A stretch of DNA of 60,188 nucleotides from Euryarchaeota archaeon Ods01 (GCA_028751095.1 JAQZCZ010000002.1:1-60188), one strand, 5' to 3'; counted from the first letter of the stretch, positions 7,163-16,435 are shown. Numbers and translations: made by a program. The notes: generated by a model not told the origin, from the letters alone.

Positions 7163-7993
7163 TTATCTAGTCACCTGTTTCAGAACCTCGTCGCGTGACG
7201 TATCGACGCCGAGCGACGAGAAGAAACGCGCGACGTTCCCGCAGTCGTTTTCGAGGAGTTCGTCGGCACGCGGATGCTCGGCGTCGACCGCCTGACCCAT
7301 ATCGATTACGACGATATCGCCTTCGTGTACGAGAAGATTGTACTCGCTCAGGTCGCCATGAACGATACCTTCGTCGTAGAGACGTGACGCGTACTCGACG
7401 ACGACATCGTAACACGTCTCGGGGTTCTCGATTTCGACCTCGCGTAACTGCGGCGCGCGCACGCCGCCGCCCCCGATAAACTCCGAGACAAGGACGTTGC
7501 GTTCGTGCGCCAGCGGTTCGGGAACGCGCACTCCCGCTTCGGCGGCGCGCCGGAGGTTCGAGTACTCGCGCCGCACCCATTCGACGACGAGTTCCTTCTT
7601 GCTCCGCGCACCCTCGAAACGTGGGTCGCCTTCGAGATACCGGCGCATATCGTTGAACGACGACGCCACGACGCGGTAGATTTTGAGCGCGACCTCGCCT
7701 TCGCGTCCGTCTGCCTCGACGACGTTCGCCTCCTTGCCTGATGAGACGACCCCTCCGACGGCGCGCACGTGCCCGTCGCTCACGAGCTTGTACAGCGCCC
7801 GTAGCGTCGGCTCGTCAAAGACCTCCGCCTCGACCTCGTACGCCTCCGAGTCGCGGAGACGGTCCTCGAACTCGCGTAACTCGGCATCGTCTATTTCGCG
7901 CTCGCGCTCGACCGTATCGTCCTCATCGATATCGCCCGCGAGTTCCTCGTCGAGTTCGCGCTCGGCTTCGGTTGCGTCGCGTTCGTCTTCCAC
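7163..7993 (-). CDS. rio1: RIO1-type serine/threonine protein kinase
   Basis: Atypical kinase acting in small-subunit ribosome maturation. With a GTG start at 7993 the protein has 276 residues. The nucleotide loop SSGKEAN is at 84-90, the ATP-binding Lys at 104 (ALKIYR), the catalytic loop HGDLSEYN at 212-219, and the metal-binding Asp at 231 (IDMGQ), all in RIO1 order. An acidic N-terminal extension (about 60 residues) precedes the kinase. An ATG at 8083 would extend the ORF but overlap the start of the divergent lipoprotein gene; the GTG is about 29 bp from a TATA-like CCTTTTCC, so I prefer it. It closes the right edge of the AT-rich island. Confidence 0.92.
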   Translation of the reverse strand: MEDERDATEAERELDEELAGDIDEDDTVEREREIDDAELREFEDRLRDSEAYEVEAEVFDEPTLRALYKLVSDGHVRAVGGVVSSGKEANVVEADGREGEVALKIYRVVASSFNDMRRYLEGDPRFEGARSKKELVVEWVRREYSNLRRAAEAGVRVPEPLAHERNVLVSEFIGGGGVRAPQLREVEIENPETCYDVVVEYASRLYDEGIVHGDLSEYNLLVHEGDIVVIDMGQAVDAEHPRADELLENDCGNVARFFSSLGVDTSRDEVLKQVTR

Positions 7994-8073
7994 GTTCCGT
8001 CTGAGTGACGCGCGGGGAAAAGGGCACGGTTCGACGGCGGAATTTACTTGTCGCGCCCGTCTGTACTGCGGGT

Positions 8074-8523
8074 ATGGCGACACGCCGCGGTTTCCTTGGG
8101 GCTACGGGGGTGGTATTCGCCGGATGTCTCGACATAGGTGACGCCGGCAATGACGAGGAAAACGAGTCAGAAACGACAGAAGACGAGGTTAGTCTCGTTC
8201 TCGAAGTACGCCGTATAGACGAGGTTCCGGGGACTGCTGAAGCGGTTGAGTTAGGTGACGAACCTATACCCGACAGTTCTGAGATATACGACGATTTCCG
8301 AACCGCGATAGAGGATGCAAGGGAGGAAGAGCGGGAGGCTAGAGACGAACTCGGCAGGGGGTTGGATGAGGACGAACGTCCCGTAGGAGCGTCTCCTACG
8401 ACGCCGGAAGCCACGGAGACGATTAACGAGATGCCTGAGTACGACGGTGAGCATTTTTCTCCGGAGCGCTACGTCAGGTACGAGAGCGAAGTCTATGCTT
8501 TCCGTATTTTGGAACTTCTATAG
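8074..8523 (+). CDS. Hypothetical Tat-exported lipoprotein
   Basis: 149 residues. The N-terminus ATRRGFLGATGVVFAGC combines a twin-arginine motif with a lipobox Cys at about residue 18, so it should be folded before export and lipid-anchored outside. The mature part is very acidic and contains a probable coiled region (AIEDAREEEREARDELG). No family recognised. A TATA-like TTTACTT about 28 bp before the ATG suggests a leaderless transcript. It is divergent from the RIO1 gene. Confidence 0.75.
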   Translation: MATRRGFLGATGVVFAGCLDIGDAGNDEENESETTEDEVSLVLEVRRIDEVPGTAEAVELGDEPIPDSSEIYDDFRTAIEDAREEEREARDELGRGLDEDERPVGASPTTPEATETINEMPEYDGEHFSPERYVRYESEVYAFRILELL

Positions 8524-8591
8524 GAAGGCTTTCGAGAGTCCCCGAAAATCCGTCAGGTATTTCGCCGCGCCGCACCCTGTCTCCGTACCTG

Positions 8592-9575
8592 ATGACCGAG
8601 GCGTCGAACGACGGGGACGGTCTACGCGGCTTTCTCAGGACCTTCCTCGTCGGTCTCTGCATGGGAAGCGCCGACGCCGTCCCGGGCGTCTCGGGCGGAA
8701 CCGTCGCCCTAATCGCCGGAGTCTACGGACGGCTTATTGCGATGATAACGGCTGTCACGCCCGCGCGTCTTTGGTCCCTGCTCCGCGCTCTCGTCCCCTA
8801 CGACGGACGCGTTTCGTCGGCGGACGCCTCGGCTGTCTGGGACGAACTCGACGGCTGGTTCGGCGTTGCGCTCGTCTTCGGCGTTCTGACAGCCGTCGTC
8901 GCCGTCACCCGCGCCGTCCACGTCGCCAGCCGGAACAGTCCGACGCTCCTCTTCGGCTTCTTCTTCGGTCTCATCGCGGCGTCGGCGGTGATACTCGTCC
9001 GCGAGATAGAGGTCGCCACTCCGTTTCAGGCGGGTGCGGCGCTCGTCGGCTTCGTTCTCGCCTTCCTCCTGTCGGGTTCGGGCACCTTCCTGAGAACCGG
9101 CGGCTTGCTCGTCGTCTTCGCGTCGGGCGCGGTCGCAGTCAGCGCGATGATACTCCCCGGAGTCTCGGGGTCGCTCCTCCTAATCATACTCGGTCAGTAC
9201 ACGTATCTCTCGACGACCCTCACGCGGTTCGTCGATGGTCTCGTCGCACCCCTCACGGGCGGTCCGACCGACCAAGTCGTCGATACCGGCACGGTCGTCC
9301 TCGTCTTCGCCCTCGGCGGCTTACTCGGTCTGTTCACCGTTTCGCGTCTCGTCCGTCGCGCCCTCGAAAGAAACAGACGCGCGACGATGGCGTTCCTCGT
9401 CGCCCTCGTCGTAGGCGCTCTACGCGCCCCTGTCGAGAGGGTTAGGGTTGACGTGGGATTCTCCGCCGAGGTCGCCGTCTCTTTCACGACCGCGGCGGTC
9501 GTCGGCGGCGTCGCGCTCCTGATACTCGACCGGTACTTTATCGACCTCGACCTCGATACGGTGGAGTCGCGGTAG
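8592..9575 (+). CDS. DUF368 membrane protein, probable polyprenyl-phosphate transporter (PopT-like)
   Basis: 327 residues with about nine hydrophobic helices. The conserved DUF368 signature GSADAVPGVSGGT is at the N-terminus, with a second inverted copy, MILPGVSGS, in the middle, as in a duplicated transporter fold. Bacterial DUF368 proteins (PopT) recycle undecaprenyl phosphate across the membrane. In an archaeon the cargo would presumably be dolichyl phosphate used in S-layer glycosylation; that step is inference. A GTATTTC about 30 bp upstream may be the TATA box. Confidence 0.85.
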   Translation: MTEASNDGDGLRGFLRTFLVGLCMGSADAVPGVSGGTVALIAGVYGRLIAMITAVTPARLWSLLRALVPYDGRVSSADASAVWDELDGWFGVALVFGVLTAVVAVTRAVHVASRNSPTLLFGFFFGLIAASAVILVREIEVATPFQAGAALVGFVLAFLLSGSGTFLRTGGLLVVFASGAVAVSAMILPGVSGSLLLIILGQYTYLSTTLTRFVDGLVAPLTGGPTDQVVDTGTVVLVFALGGLLGLFTVSRLVRRALERNRRATMAFLVALVVGALRAPVERVRVDVGFSAEVAVSFTTAAVVGGVALLILDRYFIDLDLDTVESR

Positions 9576-9630
9576 CGGTACCGTTGCCGCAACCACAACC
9601 TATTAGGAATCTCTGCGCGCACGCGTATTC

Positions 9631-10833
9631 ATGAGCCGTAATATCCGTGTCGAGGAGTCGAAGGCGACGCCGGTCTCGGAACGACGTATCGAACTCGTCG
9701 AGCGCAAGGGTATCGGACATCCCGACACCCTCTGCGACGGAATCGCCGAATCTGTCATGCGCGCGCTGTCTCAGGAGTATCTCGACCGTTTCGGCGGAAT
9801 ACTGCACCACAATACCGACGAGTCGCAGTTGGTCGCCGGACGGTCGGACCCGCAGTTCGGCGGCGGTAACGTCGTCCAGCCTATCTACATCCTCATCGTC
9901 GGACGCGCGACCAAGGAGTTCGAAGGCGAGTCGATTCCGGCTGACTCAATCGCCGTCGAGACGGCGCGCGAGTACATACGCGACTCCCTCGAAAACATCA
10001 ACACGGAGTCGGAGGTTATCGTAGACTGCCGTATGGGCGAGGGTTCGACCGACCTGAAGGATGTCTTCGAACCCGAGAGCGGAAGCGCCCCGAACGCCAA
10101 CGACACCTCGTTCGGTATCGGATACGCGCCGTTCTCGCCCACCGAACAGGTCGTACACGAGACGGAGCGCGCCATCTACAACGACCTACGCCACGACCTG
10201 CCCGCTGTCGGCGAGGACGTTAAGGTTATGGGCAAACGCGAGGACGACACCCTCGACCTGACAGTCGCGGTTGCAACCGTCGCCCAACACGTGGACGACC
10301 TCGACGCCTATATCAGCGTGATGGACGACGTAGAGGAGTACGTCCGAGGCGTCGCCGACGACCATTTCGAGGGCGAGGTCAACGTCGCGGTCAACGCCGC
10401 CGACGACCGTGACGCAGGCTCGGTCTACCTCACCGAGACGGGGACGAGCGCCGAGATGGGCGACGACGGAAGCGTCGGACGCGGAAACCGCGCCAACGGT
10501 CTCATCACACCGGCGCGCGAGATGAGCCTTGAAGCCGCGAGCGGAAAGAACCCGTTCAACCATATCGGCAAGCTCTACAACCTTCTCGCCAGCGAACTTT
10601 CGAACAACGTCTACCAAGAGGTTGACGGTGTCGAGGAAGCGAGCGTCAAGCTACTCTCGCAGATAGGTTCGCCGATAGACGAGCCACAGGTCGCAGCTAT
10701 CAACGTCCAGACCGAGGACGGTGTTTCTGTCGAAGAAGTCGAGTACGACGTAGAGTCTGTCGTCGACGATGGTCTCGAAAACGTGACGTCGATAACGCAA
10801 AGGATTATAAACGGCGAACTCGGCACGTTTTAA
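9631..10833 (+). CDS. mat: S-adenosylmethionine synthetase, archaeal type
   Basis: Makes AdoMet from methionine and ATP. The 400-residue protein matches the archaeal MAT family, not bacterial Met[18 protein letters not shown] near residue 25, [10 protein letters not shown], a central VDCRMGEGS, and [18 protein letters not shown] with the family's glycine-rich loop. Length is typical (about 400). TATA-like CCTATTAGG about 27 bp before ATG indicates a leaderless mRNA. It supplies methyl donor for enzymes such as CobA and TrmI in this window. Confidence 0.96.
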   Translation: MSRNIRVEESKATPVSERRIELVERKGIGHPDTLCDGIAESVMRALSQEYLDRFGGILHHNTDESQLVAGRSDPQFGGGNVVQPIYILIVGRATKEFEGESIPADSIAVETAREYIRDSLENINTESEVIVDCRMGEGSTDLKDVFEPESGSAPNANDTSFGIGYAPFSPTEQVVHETERAIYNDLRHDLPAVGEDVKVMGKREDDTLDLTVAVATVAQHVDDLDAYISVMDDVEEYVRGVADDHFEGEVNVAVNAADDRDAGSVYLTETGTSAEMGDDGSVGRGNRANGLITPAREMSLEAASGKNPFNHIGKLYNLLASELSNNVYQEVDGVEEASVKLLSQIGSPIDEPQVAAINVQTEDGVSVEEVEYDVESVVDDGLENVTSITQRIINGELGTF

Positions 10834-10867
10834 GCCTTCGGGGCTGAAAACCGCCCGACGGAGGCGG
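10833..10867 (+). terminator. Two adjacent hairpins after the SAM synthetase gene
   Basis: AGCC (10833-10836) pairs with GGCT (10842-10845) around TTCGG. CCGCC (10851-10855) pairs with GGCGG (10863-10867) around seven bases. The first begins at the mat stop codon. No long T-run follows, so terminator function is tentative; RNA-level regulation is equally possible. Confidence 0.4.
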
Positions 10868-10875
10868 CAAAAGGA

Positions 10876-10944
10876 CTTTATACTTGGGCGTGTTAAGGTA
10901 TACCAAGGTGTGGCGCAAGGAAGCGCCCATCGGACTAAACCAAT
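10876..10944 (+). promoter_or_regulatory. Promoter and structured leader of the HNH-like gene
   Basis: CTTTATAC (10876-10883) predicts a start near 10906. The leader of about 39 nt contains the hairpin GGCGC (10912-10916) / GCGCC (10923-10927) with loop AAGGAA. No Shine-Dalgarno motif precedes the ATG at 10945, and an in-frame TAA at 10936 fixes the start. A GTG at 10908 opens a 16-codon overlapping ORF in another frame. Confidence 0.45.
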
Positions 10945-11220
10945 ATGAACCGACTTGAGGTCTGGAAACTAAAGGAACACGTCTGTACAGCCTGTGGAAA
11001 GGAGCTAGAGGAAGATGCCTTCCGGCTGTACCACAGGGACGGAAATAAGGACGACGACGACCCCGACAACGTCGACCTCGTATGCCCCGACTGCTACGAC
11101 GACTTGGACAAGACCGCGCGTGGCGAAACCGAAGATACCCTTGTAGAGATAGAGGAGGAGATGCCCGACGCGCCGCGCGAGCGGAAGACGCTGGAGTACC
11201 TACGTAGGTCGAGCGAGTAG
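10945..11220 (+). CDS. Small HNH-like zinc-binding protein
   Basis: 91 residues. CTAC (C14, C17) and CPDC (C47, C50) bracket HRDGN (30-34) and DPDNVDLVC, the pattern of HNH endonuclease domains, in which the two CxxC pairs bind structural zinc. Only one His of the core is evident, so catalysis is uncertain and it may act as a nucleic-acid-binding finger. The C-terminal 35 residues are charged. It has its own promoter and structured leader downstream of mat. Similar small haloarchaeal HNH proteins are of unknown function. Confidence 0.65.
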   Translation: MNRLEVWKLKEHVCTACGKELEEDAFRLYHRDGNKDDDDPDNVDLVCPDCYDDLDKTARGETEDTLVEIEEEMPDAPRERKTLEYLRRSSE

Positions 11221-11283
11221 AGAACCCGTTTCTGTTTCTCTCCGTCACGCCGATTCTGTAAAAGTCGAAGCCCTAGCTACGGC

Positions 11284-12249
11284 TCAGTCAGTCCACTCTA
11301 CCTCTATCTCGTACGGGGTCCGCGCGGAGGTCGCGCTCGTGACGCGGTCGATTCCCTTCCGGTAGTCGAGGACCGAGTTGACGCCTTCGAGCGCGCGTTC
11401 GTCAGTCGAGCCGTAGAAGGCGTCGAAGGTGTGTTCGGCACGGCGGTTTCCGTGGTCCGACGCCACGATAAGCGTGTCCTCCTCGTTCATCATGTACCGT
11501 ATTTCGCGGGTGATACGTGCGGCGCGTTCGTAGGCACGTCTCTGCCAGTCTTCGTCTTCGACCGCCGGAACCGTATGTCCGACCGTGTCGATGTACGCGA
11601 GCCACGTAAAGACGATATCGTGGTCGCGGTCTACGGAGGAGCGGACAACCTGTATCTTCTTTCCGACCTCAGAGACGAGCCATTCGTCGAGACGTTCGAG
11701 GTCCTTTCTCGGATGGTAGACTACGCGTTCCGCCTCCTCGTCCGCCTCTATATCGAGGTACCGCGACATCTTGCGACCCCAACCCGCGAGAAGTTCGAGT
11801 CCGTCGTCGTCCTCGTTCCGGTAGTTCGGAACCCCTACAACACGCGAGTCGCGTCCGTCGAAGACCGTCGAGACACCGTTCTTCCGGTACCAGTCCGCTG
11901 ACTTCTGGTCAAGGCTTAGACCACGGTTGCGCAGTACTATTCCAAGACCGATACGGCTACGCGTCGAGAGAAAACGGTGGGCTACGTCGCTCGCGGCGTT
12001 CATGAGCGGGTTCGACGCCCCTGCGCCTCCGTTCTCCTCGTTAATCAGCCAGACGCCGTGCTCCTCCGGACGCGAACCCGTGATAATCGAGGGCCAGAGT
12101 TCGTACGTGTCGGGCTTTCCGAGAACATCGTTGGCGAAAGTCTCCGCTCGTTTGTGGTGGGGAACGAACTCGTCCGCCAGTCCGAACTCCTTGCATAGCT
12201 CGTAGTCCAAGCCGTCCCAGCCGAGTACGTAGGTAGTTCCCTCAGACAT
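11284..12249 (-). CDS. Alkaline-phosphatase-superfamily protein (type I phosphodiesterase/nucleotide pyrophosphatase-like)
   Basis: 321 residues. GWDGLDYE at residues 9-16 and ASDHGN near 264 are the metal-binding motifs of the alkaline phosphatase/PDE superfamily; WPSIITGSRPEEHGV near residue 52 carries the Ser/Thr nucleophile region. It likely hydrolyses a phosphoester or phosphodiester; haloarchaeal relatives are annotated only generically. No signal peptide is seen, so a cytosolic enzyme. A TATA-like GAAATTAACC about 27 bp upstream of ATG supports the start. Single-gene transcript, convergent with the HNH gene. Confidence 0.75.
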   Translation of the reverse strand: MSEGTTYVLGWDGLDYELCKEFGLADEFVPHHKRAETFANDVLGKPDTYELWPSIITGSRPEEHGVWLINEENGGAGASNPLMNAASDVAHRFLSTRSRIGLGIVLRNRGLSLDQKSADWYRKNGVSTVFDGRDSRVVGVPNYRNEDDDGLELLAGWGRKMSRYLDIEADEEAERVVYHPRKDLERLDEWLVSEVGKKIQVVRSSVDRDHDIVFTWLAYIDTVGHTVPAVEDEDWQRRAYERAARITREIRYMMNEEDTLIVASDHGNRRAEHTFDAFYGSTDERALEGVNSVLDYRKGIDRVTSATSARTPYEIEVEWTD

Positions 12250-12305
12250 TATCAGGTTTACGTCCCGCGCGGTTAATTTCTTTGTGGGTGTTTGTCATAC
12301 GACCG

Positions 12306-13295
12306 TCATACCCAGTCGACCGCGTTGGTGAGGCGGAGACGCGTCTGTCCCTTCAGGTACGCCTCGGTGCCGTCGGGACGTGTCCGGTAGAAGACCGCGG
12401 GTTCGTGACCGCCCTCGGGCTTCTTCTCGACTATACGCGCCCAAGCGGAGTCCTCAAAGCTCGAACAGTCGACGAACAGAACGCCGTCGTTCTCGCGTAA
12501 CTGCGCACCCGCCTCGGTCTTCTTCGACGCCGTCTCTCGGACGGCGTGTTCGGGCGTCGATACCTTCCTGCGCTCGGTCGTCGTCGGACGCGTGACCTCG
12601 ACGGTTATCTCGTCCCCGTCGCGTCGGGCGCAGAAGTCGAGGCTGTGACCTGTCTCGACCTCTATCTCGGGTTCGACCTCGTAGCCCGCGTCGTGTAGAA
12701 TCTTCGCCGCGTTGAACTCGCCCATCGTCGCCTCCATACGGACACGGTCGGTTCCCTCGCTCGTTCCTAACTTCGACGCCATCGTGTACCGGTCGCCCTC
12801 GAATATATCCGAGCCGACGACCTCGTCGTAGAAGCCGAGTGCGCGGTCGGCGTCGACGCTCGGCAAACCTGCGCCCGTACGCAGGAACTCGCGCGCCGCC
12901 TCGCTACCGTCCTTCGACATCAGGACTGGCAGGAAGAACCAAGCGAGGTTCGGATAACGTTTGAGCCAAGGCGCTTCGTTGAACAGGAGGGTCAGGAGAT
13001 GCTCCTGTGCCCATTCGCCGACTGCGCCGCCGACCTTCTCGAAGGCGCGTTTCTCGGTCTGCCACAACGCCTTCGGTGTCTCCGTATTGCCTGTCCAGTA
13101 CGCCGTGCCGTTCCACGCGAAAAGGGCGACATCGCCGTTGCCCATACGTAAGAGACGACCCTCGTAACCCGACGGACCGTCGGTACGCTCGGCGGTCGCT
13201 CCGAACTTGTCGTCGAGCGGACGTAGAATCTCGCGCTCGAACCTTCCCTGCCCCCATCTTTCGTTCGAGATACGGAAACGTAACGGACTCGCCAT
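12306..13295 (-). CDS. DUF5784 family protein, possible nuclease-like C-terminus
   Basis: 329 residues starting at MASPLRFRISNERWG, which resembles a haloarchaeal conserved family (DUF5784) that I recall with moderate certainty. The C-terminal third has SLDF-x8-ITVEVTR, which resembles the D...ExT/K core of PD-(D/E)xK-like folds, though a clear Lys is lacking. An upstream in-frame start at 13355 would add 20 residues reading into the promoter side of aroC; the internal Met is preferred from the N-terminal match. Divergent from chorismate synthase, function unknown. Confidence 0.65.
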   Translation of the reverse strand: MASPLRFRISNERWGQGRFEREILRPLDDKFGATAERTDGPSGYEGRLLRMGNGDVALFAWNGTAYWTGNTETPKALWQTEKRAFEKVGGAVGEWAQEHLLTLLFNEAPWLKRYPNLAWFFLPVLMSKDGSEAAREFLRTGAGLPSVDADRALGFYDEVVGSDIFEGDRYTMASKLGTSEGTDRVRMEATMGEFNAAKILHDAGYEVEPEIEVETGHSLDFCARRDGDEITVEVTRPTTTERRKVSTPEHAVRETASKKTEAGAQLRENDGVLFVDCSSFEDSAWARIVEKKPEGGHEPAVFYRTRPDGTEAYLKGQTRLRLTNAVDWV

Positions 13296-13364
13296 ACTAC
13301 TTCGTTCTACTCCGGTTTCGTCGTTCGTCGTCGCTTTCCATACCTTCCGTAACATTCGACGCCC

Positions 13365-13370
13365 TTTATA
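13365..13370 (+). promoter_or_regulatory. TATA box of the chorismate synthase gene
   Basis: TTTATA, 24-29 bp before the ATG at 13394. The distance implies a leaderless transcript. Confidence 0.7.
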
Positions 13371-13393
13371 CCCCCCGACACGTTTACGAGGTG

Positions 13394-14575
13394 ATGAACG
13401 GCAACAGGTTCGGACGCCTGTTTCAGGTCACGACGTACGGCGAGTCGCACGGCGACGCTATGGGCGTCACCGTCTCGGGATGTCCTGCGGGACTCGAACT
13501 GGACGAGGACGAGATACAGGAGGAACTCGACCGGCGAAAGCCCGGGCAGTCGATGATTACGACATCACGCGACGAACCCGACGCCGTGACGATAAACAGC
13601 GGCGTCCAGGACGGATACACGACGGGTACGCCTATCGGTATGGTGATACAGAACAAGGACGCGCGGAGCGGCAAGTACGAGCCTTTCGTGACAGCGCCCC
13701 GTCCGTCGCACGGCGACTACACGTACAGCGCTAAGTTCGGCACGAGGAACTGGGGTGGTGGCGGACGTTCCTCCGCCCGCGAGACGGTCAACTGGGTCGC
13801 CGCGGGCGCGATAGCCAAGAAGATACTGGCGCGCGAAGGCGTAGAAATCAAGGCGCACGTCTCCCAGATAGACGATATACGCGCCCCCGACGTGCCTTTC
13901 GACAAACTCGACCGCGCGGAGGAGAACGATGTTCGGTGCGCCGACCCCGATACGGCGGAACGGATGCTCGAACGTATCGACGAGTATCAGGAGGAAGGCG
14001 ACTCGATAGGCGGCGCTGTCTACTTCGAGATGCGCGGCGTTCCGCGCGGACTCGGCGCGCCGCGTTTCGACTCCTTCCCCGCACGTCTCGGTAAAGCGAT
14101 GTTCGCAATCCCCGCGACGACCTCCTTCGAGTTCGGCGCGGGGCGCGACGCGCGGACTATGACGGGTTCCGAACGTAACGAGGACTGGGAGTTCGACGAC
14201 GGTTCCCGCGACGACGTACGTAGCGAGGAAGGCGACCCCGTCCCCGTCGGAAACGACCACGGAGGGCTTCAGGGCGGAATCACGACGGGCGAGCCGATAT
14301 ACGGCGAGGCGACGTGGCACGCGCCGACAAGCATTCCCAAGGAACAGACGACAGTGGACTGGGAGACGGGCGAGGAGAAGGAGATACAGGTCGTCGGAAG
14401 ACACGACCCCGTCCTTCCGCCGCGTGCCGTCCCCGTCGTCGAGGCGGTGTTAGCGATGACGACGCTCGACTTCATGCTCCTCGGCGGACGTATCAACCCC
14501 GACAGGCTCGACGGCGAGACGGGCGAGTACGACACGGAGTACCATCCGAGTAGTCCGCGGAACGAAGACGGGTAG
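13394..14575 (+). CDS. aroC: Chorismate synthase
   Basis: Last shikimate step: FMN-dependent 1,4-elimination of phosphate from EPSP to chorismate. The 393-residue protein begins GNRFGRLFQVTTYGESHG, the invariant N-terminal signature, followed by RRKPGQS, GTPI, RPSHGDYTY, and GGGRSSARET for EPSP/FMN binding. The C-terminus has RHDPVLPPRAVPVVEAV. A possible GTG start precedes the ATG by one codon. A TATA box places the transcription start at the ATG. No other shikimate genes in the window. Confidence 0.97.
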   Translation: MNGNRFGRLFQVTTYGESHGDAMGVTVSGCPAGLELDEDEIQEELDRRKPGQSMITTSRDEPDAVTINSGVQDGYTTGTPIGMVIQNKDARSGKYEPFVTAPRPSHGDYTYSAKFGTRNWGGGGRSSARETVNWVAAGAIAKKILAREGVEIKAHVSQIDDIRAPDVPFDKLDRAEENDVRCADPDTAERMLERIDEYQEEGDSIGGAVYFEMRGVPRGLGAPRFDSFPARLGKAMFAIPATTSFEFGAGRDARTMTGSERNEDWEFDDGSRDDVRSEEGDPVPVGNDHGGLQGGITTGEPIYGEATWHAPTSIPKEQTTVDWETGEEKEIQVVGRHDPVLPPRAVPVVEAVLAMTTLDFMLLGGRINPDRLDGETGEYDTEYHPSSPRNEDG

Positions 14576-15970
14576 CTACCTGTACGCCTCGTCCAGAGCG
14601 TCTTCGTACACCTCGTCGATTAGTCCGATGAGTTCCGGATTCTCAGTAACGTGGTCTACGAAGGCGCGGTATAGGGCGTCGGTGTACGCCTCGAAGAAGT
14701 CGTCGTGCGCGTCCACGTGGATATCGTAGCCAGACTTTATTATGTTGCGCTTGTTGCCGGTTATCTCGGCTGACTCAGGAAGTTGGTCTACTATCTTATC
14801 CTCTCGACTGTAGAACTCTTGCTTGAACGTGTCCCTGTATTCTTGGTCGTTGGCACCCATGTTCCGGAAGTAGAACAATAGTTCGTTGTCGCGGAGAGCA
14901 TTCTCACGGTTACGACCTAATCTGTGGTGAAAGCCTATTCGGACATCGTTCCTGTCGTCTGGTCGACCGTTGAGTATCCTCAGGTCATCGGTATGTCTCC
15001 ACCATCCGTCCTTGAAAATCATCCCCCAGTCAGAGCTACTTGACCGAAATCTCCACTCGATACTATCTACCCCCTCCACAAATCCGATTACGTCTTCTTC
15101 TATCTCCGAGTAGGAGCCAACGCCGTCTTTTTCGAGTGTTTCCGCCAGTCTTCTTCCCCACTCGTCGGTGAACCCCTCCCACCGTTCGTCGAACGTGTCG
15201 CTCACGTCCTTGATGGCGTCGTAGTGTTCGAGGTACAGTTCCACCTTCTCGCGTTCGTTCTCCTGTCTTTCTGTCATGCCTGTTATACCCTGTAGGTCGT
15301 CCACGAACTCGCGTAGCTGTACGACAGTCCTCCCCGGATACCGCGGCGCGTTCTCGACAATAAACTCCTCTAGAACCTCGCTCCTCAATCCCTTCCACGT
15401 CCAGTCGGCGAACCCGTCTTCCACCGCGGACGGTTCGTCGTGCTGGTGCAGGTAGAGGTAGTAGCCTCCGGACTCGTACCCGTCCTTCGGTCGTCCGTCG
15501 ATATGCGTCGCGTCGTAGTAGGTCTCTGTCTGCGACATACCTTCGCCACGGGTGTTGTTCTCCCTCGCGGAGAACTTGAGTTCCACCATCACGAACCACT
15601 CGTTTGGGGACTCGATTACGAGGTCGACTTCGCCCGCCGACACCTCGTCTCCGTCCTCCGTCGTCCTCTGGAGGTACACTTGGTCGTCTACGCCGACATC
15701 CGACAGGTCGTACGTGTCCTCGTCGAACCCGACTTCGTCGGGTAGTCCGTCGAGAAACGCCTTCAGGAACTCGTCGTCCATGCCGTGCGGTTCGTCGGGG
15801 TCAAAGAAGTACCGAAGGAGGCGGTTCGTGTACACCTCCGCCTTGCGCTGGCTACCTAGCGAGTACTCGATAACGTCCATAACGGGGCGCGGGGTCTCGG
15901 GTGCGTCGGTTATTTCGCTCCAGTTCCGGCTGAGTGCCTCTAACTCGTTCTTCAGGTCGTCTTGCTCCAT
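14576..15970 (-). CDS. PD-(D/E)xK nuclease superfamily protein
   Basis: 464 residues from the Met at 15970 (or 469 from 15985). About residues 110-145 contain GEVDLVIES followed by VMVELKFSA: Asp then ExK, flanked by strands, the PD-(D/E)xK nuclease core found in COG4637/PDDEXK-type proteins. The remainder is rich in aromatic and charged residues with no further motif. A GATATATC element some 40 bp upstream is a plausible promoter. It stands alone between aroC and a toxin-antitoxin pair, so a phage- or plasmid-defence role is possible but unproven. Convergent with aroC; the two stop codons abut. Confidence 0.65.
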   Translation of the reverse strand: MEQDDLKNELEALSRNWSEITDAPETPRPVMDVIEYSLGSQRKAEVYTNRLLRYFFDPDEPHGMDDEFLKAFLDGLPDEVGFDEDTYDLSDVGVDDQVYLQRTTEDGDEVSAGEVDLVIESPNEWFVMVELKFSARENNTRGEGMSQTETYYDATHIDGRPKDGYESGGYYLYLHQHDEPSAVEDGFADWTWKGLRSEVLEEFIVENAPRYPGRTVVQLREFVDDLQGITGMTERQENEREKVELYLEHYDAIKDVSDTFDERWEGFTDEWGRRLAETLEKDGVGSYSEIEEDVIGFVEGVDSIEWRFRSSSSDWGMIFKDGWWRHTDDLRILNGRPDDRNDVRIGFHHRLGRNRENALRDNELLFYFRNMGANDQEYRDTFKQEFYSREDKIVDQLPESAEITGNKRNIIKSGYDIHVDAHDDFFEAYTDALYRAFVDHVTENPELIGLIDEVYEDALDEAYR

Positions 15971-16042
15971 CTCATTTTGCTCCATCTTAAACCCGTTTTC
16001 AGTTCCTTCGAGATACTTTTGGATATATCTTCCACCGAATCC

Positions 16043-16435
16043 TCAGTACTTCTCCACATCCAGAACCTCGCGCACCGCCTCCCTCGTCAGGTCGGAGTCG
16101 CGCGTCACGACCGTCGCACCGAGTTCGCTCGCTGTACCCGCGACTATTGCATCGACTGGTTTGAGTTGCGCTCCTCTCTCGGCGAGTTCCTTCTGTATCC
16201 GTCCCGCTTCAACCGCTGTGGTGCGTCCGAACGGTGCTATATCCGCCCATCCGAGTCCTGCGACGAACCGCTGTATATCCGCGGAGCCGGAACTCTTGAC
16301 GACGCCCTCGATACCCTCGTGTAGAACGACGGAGGGCACGTAGAACCCCTCGTTCGAGTGTTCCTCAAGATACTCGATGGTTGCTTCGTCGCCCGAGCGG
16401 TAGTCTACGACGAAGGTCGTATCGAAGCAGTTCAT
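16043..16435 (-). CDS. vapC: PIN-domain ribonuclease toxin (VapC)
   Basis: 130 residues with the PIN acidic cluster in order: D5 (CFDTTFVVD), E40 (VVLHE), D95 (KPVDAIVAG) and D113/D115 (VVTRDSDL). These bind Mg2+ for RNA cleavage. The start codon overlaps the stop of the antitoxin gene by 4 bp (16432-16435), the standard vapBC arrangement. Targets in archaea are usually tRNA or rRNA, not shown here. Confidence 0.88.
   Translation of the reverse strand: MNCFDTTFVVDYRSGDEATIEYLEEHSNEGFYVPSVVLHEGIEGVVKSSGSADIQRFVAGLGWADIAPFGRTTAVEAGRIQKELAERGAQLKPVDAIVAGTASELGATVVTRDSDLTREAVREVLDVEKY

Noticed and set aside
9631-10833. Long open frames on the opposite strand and other frames of mat and many other genes
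   Set aside because: High-GC coding DNA keeps shadow frames open. Their products are Arg/Ser-rich, lack domains, and lie wholly inside well-recognised genes.
13007-13393. N-terminal extension of chorismate synthase
   Set aside because: The extension is low-complexity and Arg-rich, overlaps the divergent DUF5784 gene, and the family signature starts at the ATG at 13394 with a correctly spaced TATA box.
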